Assembly: GCA_021817645.1 (NCBI GenBank)
Contig: JAKAGH010000178.1
Span: 1-6,597, forward strand
Direction of reading: 5' to 3'
From: Deltaproteobacteria bacterium
GTDB taxonomy: Bacteria > Desulfobacterota > Desulfobaccia > Desulfobaccales > 0-14-0-80-60-11
Length of the DNA: 6,597 nt
This document shows positions 1 through 5,032 of the stretch, piece by piece. Each line of letters opens with the position of its first letter. The first letter of the stretch is position 1. Below the pieces are notes generated by a model. That model did not search any database. It was not told the DNA's origin and saw only the letters and a list, made by a program, of their open reading frames with translations. A program made the position numbers and the translations under genes.

Positions 1-1
1 T

Positions 2-481
2 CTGGCCAGTGCGGTGCTGCCCAACCCCATCGAGGATCTGGGCGAACTGTTCAAGCTGCCCCGGAACGCCGAAGGCTTCTTCAACGAAGCCCACGCCAAG
101 CTGCGGCCCGTGGATTTCCCCACGGAGGGCATCTTCCTGGCTGGGCTGGCCCACTATCCGAAGCCCATTGACGAGTCCATCGCCCAGGCGAAAGCCGCGG
201 CGGGCCGGGCCGCCACCTTCCTGGCTCTGGATAAGGTCAGCGTTGGCGGCGTGGTGGCCCAGGTGGATCCCGACAAATGTGCGGTCTGCCTCACCTGCGT
301 GCGCACCTGCCCCTTCAATGTGCCGGTCATCGACTACCAGATTGACGCGGCTTACATCGACCCGGCCAAGTGCCAGGGCTGCGGCGTCTGCGTCTCCGAG
401 TGCCCGGCCAAGGCTATTACTATGAAACATTACACCGATATCCAGATCATCGCCCAAGAAACGGCTCTGGCCGCGGGTTAA
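2..481 (+). CDS. hdrA: HdrA-like heterodisulfide reductase subunit A, C-terminal fragment (5' end outside window)
   Basis: This is the last 159 codons of a gene that begins before the window; the reading frame is open from base 2. HdrA is the FAD- and iron-sulfur-carrying hub of cytoplasmic heterodisulfide reductase complexes, where electron pairs are bifurcated between a high- and a low-potential acceptor. Two complete ferredoxin motifs, C-x2-C-x2-C-x3-C-P, are visible at fragment residues 93/96/99/103 and 124/127/130/134, enough for two [4Fe-4S] clusters. Before them the stretch GIFLAGLAHYPKPIDESIAQ matches the conserved end of the HdrA flavin domain. The MvhD-type gene starts 15 bases after the stop, the usual partner arrangement. 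The N-terminal cluster and FAD site cannot be inspected. A related flavoprotein such as QmoB is possible, but QmoB normally carries its MvhD-like part fused, whereas here it is separate. Confidence 0.88.
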   Translation: MASAVLPNPIEDLGELFKLPRNAEGFFNEAHAKLRPVDFPTEGIFLAGLAHYPKPIDESIAQAKAAAGRAATFLALDKVSVGGVVAQVDPDKCAVCLTCVRTCPFNVPVIDYQIDAAYIDPAKCQGCGVCVSECPAKAITMKHYTDIQIIAQETALAAG

Positions 482-496
482 GGAAAGGAGAGATTC

Positions 497-961
497 ATGA
501 CCGTACCTTACGCTCCCAAGATCATCGGCTTCTGCTGCCGCTACTGAGCATACACCGCCGCGGACCTGGCAGGTTCGATGCGACTGCAATACCCGCCGGA
601 GATCAAGGTTATTTTGATGCCCTGCACCGGCCGGGTGGATATTCTCCACCTCCTCAAGGCCTTCGAAGGCGGCGCGGACGCGGTCTTCGTGGCCGGCTGC
701 CTGGAAGGCGAGTGCCACTACCTGAAGGGCAACATCCGGGCCCGAAAGCGGGTCAACAAGCTGAAGAATGACTTCCCCCAGATGGGGATGGAGCCGGAAC
801 GGGTGGAGATGTTCAACCTGGCTTCTTCGGAAGGGCCGAAGTTCGCCGCCATCGCCAAGGAGATGAGCGAGCGGGCCTTTAAAACGGGCCCCAGCCCCAT
901 GAAACGCGAACTCCGGGCGGCCTGGCTGGCGGAACATCCGGAAGCCAAAGCAGCGTCATAA
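497..961 (+). CDS. mvhD: Selenocysteine-containing MvhD-type hydrogenase/HdrA iron-sulfur subunit (in-frame TGA at 545-547)
   Basis: Read through the TGA as selenocysteine, this gives 154 residues, normal for the MvhD/FrhD delta-subunit family. MvhD carries a [2Fe-2S] cluster and relays electrons from a hydrogenase or formate dehydrogenase into HdrA in the cytoplasm. The N-terminus reads GFCCRYUAYTAADLAG with U at residue 17; relatives normally have CCxxC in this place followed by the same S/A-Y-x-x-ADLAG pattern. Other expected conserved parts are present: MPCTGR (Cys43) and the block GCLEGECHYLKGN (Cys68, Cys73). The ATG at 497 follows a strong ribosome site AGGAAAGGAG (481-490). The first downstream ATG (578) has only a weak site and would delete the cluster motif. 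Selenocysteine versions of this subunit are known in methanococci (VhuD) and anaerobic bacteria. A point-mutated pseudogene is the alternative, but the rest of the frame is intact. Confidence 0.85.
545..577 (+). promoter_or_regulatory. UGA codon plus candidate bacterial SECIS hairpin
   Basis: The in-frame TGA at 545-547 is followed by a perfect-length stem, 561-567 (CGGACCT) pairing with 571-577 (AGGTTCG): seven pairs, one of them G-U, closed by the three-base loop GGC at 568-570. The loop begins 20 bases after the UGA and has G in its first positions. Both agree with the general model of bacterial SECIS elements, which lie within the coding region just after the UGA and are bound by SelB. 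The structure was found by eye; no folding energy was computed. Confidence 0.65.
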
Positions 962-1047
962 ATTTCAGGGAAAGGTTTAGCGGCAATGGAGGCGGAGACG
1001 ATTGCTTGGCCCCCTTTGCCGCACCTCATCCTGCCAGCTTGAATAGT

Positions 1048-1076
1048 AAGGGAGGGCTAAGAAGCCCTCCCTTTTT
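1048..1076 (+). terminator. Intrinsic terminator of the hdrA-mvhD operon
   Basis: A 10-bp perfect stem, 1048-1057 (AAGGGAGGGC) against 1064-1073 (GCCCTCCCTT), encloses a six-base loop TAAGAA and runs directly into a T tract (1072-1076). It lies 87 bases after the mvhD-type stop. A second, looser inverted repeat (AGGT 973-976 and GCGGCAA 980-986 against TTGCCGC 1016-1022 and ACCT 1023-1026) fills much of the gap between stop and terminator; its role is unknown. Confidence 0.85.
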
Positions 1077-1104
1077 GCTGGCTTGGGGGCCAGGTGCCTT
1101 AAAT

Positions 1105-1138
1105 TAAGAAAGGGGACCCCAAATGGCCCCCCTTCTTG
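1105..1138 (-). terminator. Possible terminator of the mucR-like gene
   Basis: Read on the minus strand after the regulator's stop, an imperfect hairpin pairs CAAGAAGGGG-side bases (about 1127-1138) with CCCCTTTCTT (about 1106-1115), followed by a short AT-rich run rather than a clean T tract. Its position between two convergent genes suits a terminator, but the mismatches and weak tail make this tentative. Confidence 0.4.
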
Positions 1139-1164
1139 TTTAAGGGAAATGGCGGCTCCGGAAC

Positions 1165-1611
1165 TCAGGTTTTGGCCTTGCGGCGGAAACCCCGCTCTCC
1201 CAGCCCTTTTTCTTTGGCCAGCTTGCGGCGCTGCTCCGAGTATTCCTTACAGACCAGAGGGAACTTCTTGGGATCGAGGCCGTATTGCCGGTAGTATTCG
1301 GCGGGTGTCAACTTATGGGCCTTGCGCAAATGGGCCTTTAAAGTCCGCATCTTTTTCCCGCATTCCAGGCAGACGACGTATTTTTCTTTAACGATGTCTT
1401 CTAACGGGATTGAGGGTTTTTTAACTACTGCTGCCTCCTTGCCCTGCTCCGGGTCAGGAGCGGCCTCGACCAGAGAAATTTCACCTTCCAAGGAGGATAA
1501 AATACTATATATATCTTTAATCTCCTCCACTAACTCCTTGGGGCTGAGCTCACTCATTGAGGCATGAGACATTACAATTTGAGCCGTCAGTTTCAAAACT
1601 TCGCTGGCCAT
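1165..1611 (-). CDS. MucR/Ros-family zinc-finger transcriptional regulator
   Basis: A 148-residue protein of the usual size for MucR/Ros regulators, which bind AT-rich DNA and act much like H-NS, often repressing their own gene. The C-terminal half carries the family signature: a zinc site C-x2-C-x9-H-x4-H at Cys81, Cys84, His94 and His99 in the context YVVCLECGKKMRTLKAHLRK, then LTPAEYYRQYGLD and KEYSEQRRKLAKEKGLG, typical of the Ros fold. The N-terminal 60 residues resemble the oligomerising part (LSPKELVEEIKDIYSILSSL). Many relatives replace the second Cys with Asp; here all four zinc ligands are kept. The ATG at 1611 is preceded by AAGGA six bases away, favouring it over the internal Met14 and Met19. 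It has its own promoter (1685-1714) in an AT-rich gap. Targets cannot be told from the sequence. Confidence 0.9.
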   Translation of the reverse strand: MASEVLKLTAQIVMSHASMSELSPKELVEEIKDIYSILSSLEGEISLVEAAPDPEQGKEAAVVKKPSIPLEDIVKEKYVVCLECGKKMRTLKAHLRKAHKLTPAEYYRQYGLDPKKFPLVCKEYSEQRRKLAKEKGLGERGFRRKAKT

Positions 1612-1684
1612 GAGGATCCTTCCTCTCTTTATATTTTATTAAAATACTGAGATGCGTCAGGACAGGCATTACCTTTCGTTGTAA

Positions 1685-1714
1685 TTTATATTTAACGATT
1701 AATTAGCTTGTCAA
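1685..1714 (-). promoter_or_regulatory. Sigma-70-type promoter of the mucR-like gene
   Basis: On the minus strand a perfect -35 hexamer TTGACA (1714-1709) is followed after 18 bases by TATAAA (1690-1685), five of six matches to the -10 consensus. Transcription would start near 1678, giving a leader of about 65 bases before the ATG at 1611. The spacer and flanks are nearly all A/T, the kind of DNA that MucR proteins prefer, so autoregulation is plausible (inference). Confidence 0.65.
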
Positions 1715-1803
1715 GATATTTTTAGGAAGTTTAATCTTTTTCTCAACTTTCAATAATTTTATTCATCGTTCTATGAATGGCCCACAGGAATAAACTATAC
1801 CAC

Positions 1804-2451
1804 TCAAGATTTACTTCCCTGCGCCATATTTTGTAAGAGTTGGGGGTCATTGATAGTAATTTTCCCTTTTTCCACCTCTATCGCTCCTAAACTTTTGAAG
1901 CGGGCTAAAGTGCGGGACAGGGTTTCGCTGATAGTGCCCAGGTAAGCTGCCAAGTGAGTTTTGGTGGTAGGTAATTCAAAGGCCAGTCCGGGAGCGACGC
2001 GGCCATGAGTTTCCGTACATCTTTCCAGAAGATAGCGCGCCAGTCGCGCCGATACTTCCTTGAGGGAGACATCTTCCAGTTGCTTGGTAAGGTGATAAAG
2101 CAACCGGCTCAGAGTGGCGAGCATATTGCGGGCCAGAGCGGGGGAAGCCGCCAGGTATTGCAGGAAGGCCTTGCCGGGGAAAAAGAGGGTCTGGCAATCT
2201 TCCAGGGCGATGGCTGTGGCCGGATAAGGGGATTCGGCGAAAACCACCGCCTCCCCGAAAGTCTCTCCAGGCTGCACCAGGCGGATGATGTATTCCTTGC
2301 CGTCCGGGGAGCTTTTCACCAGTTTGACCAGGCCGGTCACCAGCAGGTAAAATCCCTGGGCCTCCTTTCTCTCCCAGAAAATGGCGGCTTGGCGGGAAAA
2401 TTGGCGCGATACCGCCAATTCCGCCAGGACCTCCAGATCAGGTTCCGCCAC
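1804..2451 (-). CDS. Crp/Fnr (Dnr-like) family transcriptional regulator; true start probably further upstream
   Basis: From a GTG at 2451 this encodes 215 residues of a Crp/Fnr regulator: an effector-binding beta barrel (about 12-100, with GFYLLVTGLVKLVKSSPDGK and VQPGETFGEAVVF), a long dimer helix (about 105-145), and a winged helix-turn-helix (about 150-205, with TKTHLAAYLGTISETLSRTL as the HTH core). The barrel ends in SPYPATA rather than the E-R-S/T of cAMP-binding Crp, and there is no N-terminal cysteine cluster as in Fnr, so it looks nearer to the Dnr type; the ligand is unknown. The GTG has no ribosome site, and recognisable family sequence (ILRQTHLFSGVAEPDL) continues upstream of it; an in-frame ATC at 2494-2496 behind GGAGG may be the real start, giving 230 residues. 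The gene is divergent from livK, so control of that cluster is possible but unproven. Confidence 0.88.
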   Translation of the reverse strand: MAEPDLEVLAELAVSRQFSRQAAIFWERKEAQGFYLLVTGLVKLVKSSPDGKEYIIRLVQPGETFGEAVVFAESPYPATAIALEDCQTLFFPGKAFLQYLAASPALARNMLATLSRLLYHLTKQLEDVSLKEVSARLARYLLERCTETHGRVAPGLAFELPTTKTHLAAYLGTISETLSRTLARFKSLGAIEVEKGKITINDPQLLQNMAQGSKS

Positions 2452-2493
2452 CCCGGAGAAGAGATGCGTCTGCCGTAGGATCTTCTTTTTCTG

Positions 2494-2505
2494 GATAACC
2501 CCTCC
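2494..2505 (-). promoter_or_regulatory. Ribosome site GGAGG and possible ATC start of the Crp-family gene
   Basis: On the minus strand GGAGG (2505-2501) lies four bases before ATC (2496-2494), which opens the frame IQKKKILRQTHLFSG, a typical N-terminus for this family with I in place of M. An in-frame TAG at 2508-2506 rules out anything further upstream. There is no ATG, GTG or TTG between that stop and the GTG at 2451. Confidence 0.45.
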
Positions 2506-2732
2506 CTAGGTCCTTACTGCCAGGACAAGAAATTTTGTTTAATTTGGCAATAACCGCAGCATTTGACAAGAAAAATATGGCGAAGGGACCCATCTTTGCG
2601 CCATCTGCCGGTCCTCCTTTGCAGTTGACGGGGCCGGAGCCGGTTTGATAGAGTGCTAAGGCTGCAAATAACAGGGATCCGGGGGACGCTCTCAGCCCGG
2701 GATGCCGGTTTTCCGGCCGAAAGGAGCGATGC
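2506..2732. promoter_or_regulatory. Divergent control region between the Crp-family gene and livK
   Basis: This 227-base gap must hold the promoters of both divergent genes. On the plus strand a weak candidate is TTGACG (2625-2630), a 16-base spacer, then GATAGA (2647-2652). On the minus strand TTGTCA (2568-2563) is a fair -35 but its -10 is poor. The nonamer GACAAGAAA occurs twice, at 2524-2532 and 2565-2573, 41 bases apart, which is close to four helical turns and could mark operator sites. The livK leader contains two small inverted repeats: CCGGG/CCCGG (2679-2683 and 2696-2700) and GCCGG-TTTT-CCGGC (2704-2717). The livK ribosome site AAGGAG is at 2721-2726. Confidence 0.35.
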
Positions 2733-3878
2733 ATGAAGAGGTTCGGGTGGGTCATGGTCATGTTTTTGGCGTTCATCTGGCTGGCGGCCGGTTGTGCCTC
2801 CAAAGAGGAAAATGCCATCCGCGTCGGCGTCAACGCCGAACTCACCGGCAGTAAACCTACGGTGGGAGACTCCTGCAGAAAGGCGGTGGAACTCCTGGCC
2901 GCCCAGGTGAACCAAAGCGGCGGCGTGCAGGTGGGGGAGAAGAAATACCCCTTGAAACTGTTTATCGAAGACAATGAAGATAAGGCCGAATCCGCCGCGG
3001 CCGTGGCCCAGAAGCTCATCAGCCAGAACAACGTCCTGGCCATCATCGGCCCCAACGCCTCGGGCAACGCCATACCCGCGGCCCGCATCTGTGAAGACTC
3101 TGGGGTGATCATGGTGACCCCCTGGTCCACCAACCCCAAGACCACGGAAGGCAAGAAATTCGTCTTCCGGGCCTGTTTCATCGACGATTTCCAGGGCCGG
3201 GTGATGGCCAAGTTCGCCCGGGATAATCTCAAGGCTCGGACTGCGGCCGTCCTCTATGACGTGGCTGAGGAAGCCAGCAAGGGCCAAGCCGAATTTTTCA
3301 AGAAATCTTTCGAGGCCGGTGGTGGCAAAGTGGTGGCCTTCGAGTCATTCACCAAAGATGATAAAGATTTTTCCTCCCAAATAACCACCATCAAGGCCGC
3401 CCACCCCGATGTCCTCTTTCTGCCCAACTATTACAATGTGGTCCCGCTCCAGGCCGATCAGGCGCGTCGTCTGGGGTTGACCTGCCCTTTTATCGGCTCT
3501 GATGCCTGGGGCAGCGAGGAACTCCTGACCCTGGGGGCCAAGGACGTAGAGGGCAGTTACTTCAGCACCCACTATGCCCCGGATATCGCTACGGCCACCG
3601 CTCAGAAGTTTATCAAGGAATACGAAGCCAAGTACGGCAAAAAGCCGGACGATGTGGCCGCCCTGACCTATGACGCCACCCGGCTGCTGCTGGCGGCGGT
3701 GACCCAGGCCAAGAGCCTGGAGCGGCAAAAGGTGCGGGACGCCCTGGCCTCCATCCAGGAATTTGAAGGGGTGACAGGGAAGATGAAGTTCACCGGCAGC
3801 GGCGATCCCACCAAGAGCGCGGTCATCCTGCAGATTAAAGGCGGCAAGTTTACTTATCACGCCACGGTGCAGCCTTAG
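2733..3878 (+). CDS. livK: Branched-chain amino acid ABC transporter substrate-binding lipoprotein (LivK/LivJ family)
   Basis: A 381-residue periplasmic binding protein of the type I fold that presents substrate, usually leucine, isoleucine or valine but in relatives also amides, urea or aromatic acids, to a LivHM permease. Residues 1-20 are a lipoprotein signal peptide ending in LAAG with the lipidated cysteine at 21, so the mature protein should be membrane-anchored. The two-lobed domain runs from about 29 to 370. Family landmarks are IRVGVNAELTGSKPTVGDSC at the start, the hinge and ligand loop IIGPNASGNAIPAA with TPWSTNPKTT, and FIGSDAWGSEELL in the second lobe. The ATG follows AAGGAG by six bases; an out-of-frame ATG at 2729 is ignored. 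The exact ligand cannot be read from the sequence. It is separated from livH by 149 bases holding a hairpin repeat. Confidence 0.92.
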   Translation: MKRFGWVMVMFLAFIWLAAGCASKEENAIRVGVNAELTGSKPTVGDSCRKAVELLAAQVNQSGGVQVGEKKYPLKLFIEDNEDKAESAAAVAQKLISQNNVLAIIGPNASGNAIPAARICEDSGVIMVTPWSTNPKTTEGKKFVFRACFIDDFQGRVMAKFARDNLKARTAAVLYDVAEEASKGQAEFFKKSFEAGGGKVVAFESFTKDDKDFSSQITTIKAAHPDVLFLPNYYNVVPLQADQARRLGLTCPFIGSDAWGSEELLTLGAKDVEGSYFSTHYAPDIATATAQKFIKEYEAKYGKKPDDVAALTYDATRLLLAAVTQAKSLERQKVRDALASIQEFEGVTGKMKFTGSGDPTKSAVILQIKGGKFTYHATVQP

Positions 3879-3909
3879 GAAGCGACTTAGAGGAAGGCAG
3901 GGTATTATA

Positions 3910-3986
3910 GTAATCAGTAATCAGTGATCAGTGATTAGTGGCCGGTTGTCAGTTGTCTGCCATTGATAACTGATCTCTGATCACTT
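3910..3986 (+). repeat. 7-bp-periodic inverted repeat between livK and livH (element 1)
   Basis: From 3910 the sequence steps in sevens: GTAATCA, GTAATCA, GTGATCA, GTGATTA, then degenerate units (GTGGCCG, GTTGTCA, GTTGTCT), and then units in opposite orientation, TGATAAC, TGATCTC, TGATCAC (3964-3984). The arms 3916-3937 and 3964-3985 are complementary over 22 positions with three mismatches and one G-U pair, around a 26-base loop. The mRNA would form a long hairpin just after the livK stop. A related element lies after livH. It is not followed by a T tract, so it is not a standard terminator. Confidence 0.75.
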
Positions 3987-4027
3987 TCATCTAGGGCCAT
4001 TTCCTTAAAACCTAAAGATAAAAGTAT

Positions 4028-4939
4028 ATGTTGCAGGTACTAGCCCAAAACGCCTTAAACGCCCTGCAGTTGGGGAGCGTCTATGCCCTGATCGCCCTGG
4101 GCTATACCATGGTCTACGGCATCCTCACCCTGATCAACTTTGCCCACGGCGACATCTTCATGGTGGGGGCCTACTTAAGTCTGGCGGCCGCGGCTTTTCT
4201 CCTGGGGTTGCCCCTGGGCCTGCCCGCGGTGGTGGTCTTTGTGGGCGCCATGTGCTTCAGCATGGTGCTCACCGCACTTTTGGGGGTGACCATCGAGCGG
4301 CTGGCCTACCGCCCCCTGCGCCAGGCGCCCCGGGTCTCGGCGGTGATCACCGCTTTGGGGGTGGGCCTCTTTCTGGAGAACTTTACCCTGGGGCTGCTGG
4401 GCCCGGAGCCCCGGCATTTTCCGTCCCTGATCACCATGGGCGCCTGGGAAGTGTGGGGCCTGACCATTACCCCCCTGCAGGTCCTCATCATTCTGGGGGC
4501 CGCGGTGCTGATGGTCCTGCTGGACCTGTTGGTGCGCCGCACCTTGCTGGGCATGGCCATGCGGGCTATTTCGTATAACCGGCCCATCGTGCCGTTGATG
4601 GGGGTGCCGGTGGACCGGGTGATATCGCTCACCTTCGCCATCGGCTCCGCCATTGCCGCCGCGGGCGGCATGATGTACGGCCTGGCCTACCCGGTCCTGG
4701 ACCCCTACATGGGCATCCGCATCGGCTGGTGGGCCTTCATCGCCGCGGTGGTGGGGGGGATCGGCAACATCCGGGGGGCCATGCTGGGCGGCTTTATCCT
4801 GGGAGCGGTGGAAATCTTCACCCCCATGATCCTGCCTTCTTCCACCTACCGGGACTTTGTGGCTTTTTCCCTGCTGCTCCTGCTTCTGGTCTTCAAACCC
4901 ACAGGACTGCTGGGCCGGCCGGTATTTGAGCGGGTGTGA
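4028..4939 (+). CDS. livH: Branched-chain amino acid ABC transporter permease LivH
   Basis: A 303-residue inner-membrane permease, normal length for LivH, which with LivM forms the translocation channel of the importer. The family opening is intact (NALQLGSVYALIALGYTMVYGILTLINFAHGD), followed by about eight hydrophobic segments. The cytoplasmic coupling region that contacts the ATPase is at about residues 172-190 (GMAMRAISYNRPIVPLMGVP), then the late conserved stretch FIAAVVGGIGNIRGAMLGG. In the coupling loop SYNRP stands where many homologues have a charged E/D-x-x-A pattern, a modest variation. The start at 4028 gives the expected N-terminus but has almost no ribosome site; the upstream gap is filled by the heptamer hairpin. 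The neighbouring livM follows after 93 bases, far wider than usual for these commonly abutting genes. Confidence 0.93.
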   Translation: MLQVLAQNALNALQLGSVYALIALGYTMVYGILTLINFAHGDIFMVGAYLSLAAAAFLLGLPLGLPAVVVFVGAMCFSMVLTALLGVTIERLAYRPLRQAPRVSAVITALGVGLFLENFTLGLLGPEPRHFPSLITMGAWEVWGLTITPLQVLIILGAAVLMVLLDLLVRRTLLGMAMRAISYNRPIVPLMGVPVDRVISLTFAIGSAIAAAGGMMYGLAYPVLDPYMGIRIGWWAFIAAVVGGIGNIRGAMLGGFILGAVEIFTPMILPSSTYRDFVAFSLLLLLLVFKPTGLLGRPVFERV

Positions 4940-5009
4940 GATGACAGTGATCAGTGGTCAATACATCTGCGTCTGCAAGCCTTTAGTTTTTTACTGATTA
5001 CTGATCACT
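4940..5009 (+). repeat. 7-bp-periodic inverted repeat between livH and livM (element 2)
   Basis: This element is related to the one before livH. The left arm holds GATGACA, GTGATCA, GTGGTCA (4940-4960) and the right arm TGATTAC, TGATCAC (4995-5008). Arms 4946-4960 and 4995-5009 pair over 15 positions: 13 Watson-Crick and two G-U in RNA, with a 34-base loop. It begins directly after the livH stop. The loop sequence differs from element 1, so conservation lies in the arms. Confidence 0.72.
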
Positions 5010-5032
5010 ATTAAATTCTATTTCCCTTTTTA

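Noticed and set aside
545..547. TGA as a nonsense mutation making mvhD a pseudogene
   Set aside because: The codon falls precisely at the family's motif cysteine, the frame is otherwise intact with conserved residues on both sides, and a SECIS-like hairpin follows. It cannot be excluded without genome evidence of Sec machinery.
578..961. A shorter MvhD-type gene starting at ATG 578 after the TGA
   Set aside because: This start removes the CCxxU motif and ADLAG segment, has a poor ribosome site, and leaves unexplained a coding frame with a strong ribosome site directly upstream.
986..1042. An 18-codon open frame (MEAETIAWPPLPHLILPA) between mvhD and the terminator
   Set aside because: It is very short, its purine-rich site is about 10 bases away, and it overlaps an inverted repeat; there is no positive evidence of coding.
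1761..1778. Palindrome ATTCAT-CGTTCT-ATGAAT as a terminator of the Crp-family gene
   Set aside because: The stem has six pairs with only one G-C pair, too weak for termination; it may be an operator, but nothing supports a specific regulator.
2438..3287. Long open frames on the minus strand opposite livK, and others opposite livH and livM
   Set aside because: They mirror the codon structure of clear GC-rich genes on the other strand, are rich in low-complexity residues, and have no recognisable protein features.
3910..3986. CRISPR array or intrinsic terminator as the explanation of the heptamer repeats
   Set aside because: Units are 7 bases without spacers, far too short for CRISPR, and the hairpins are not followed by T tracts.
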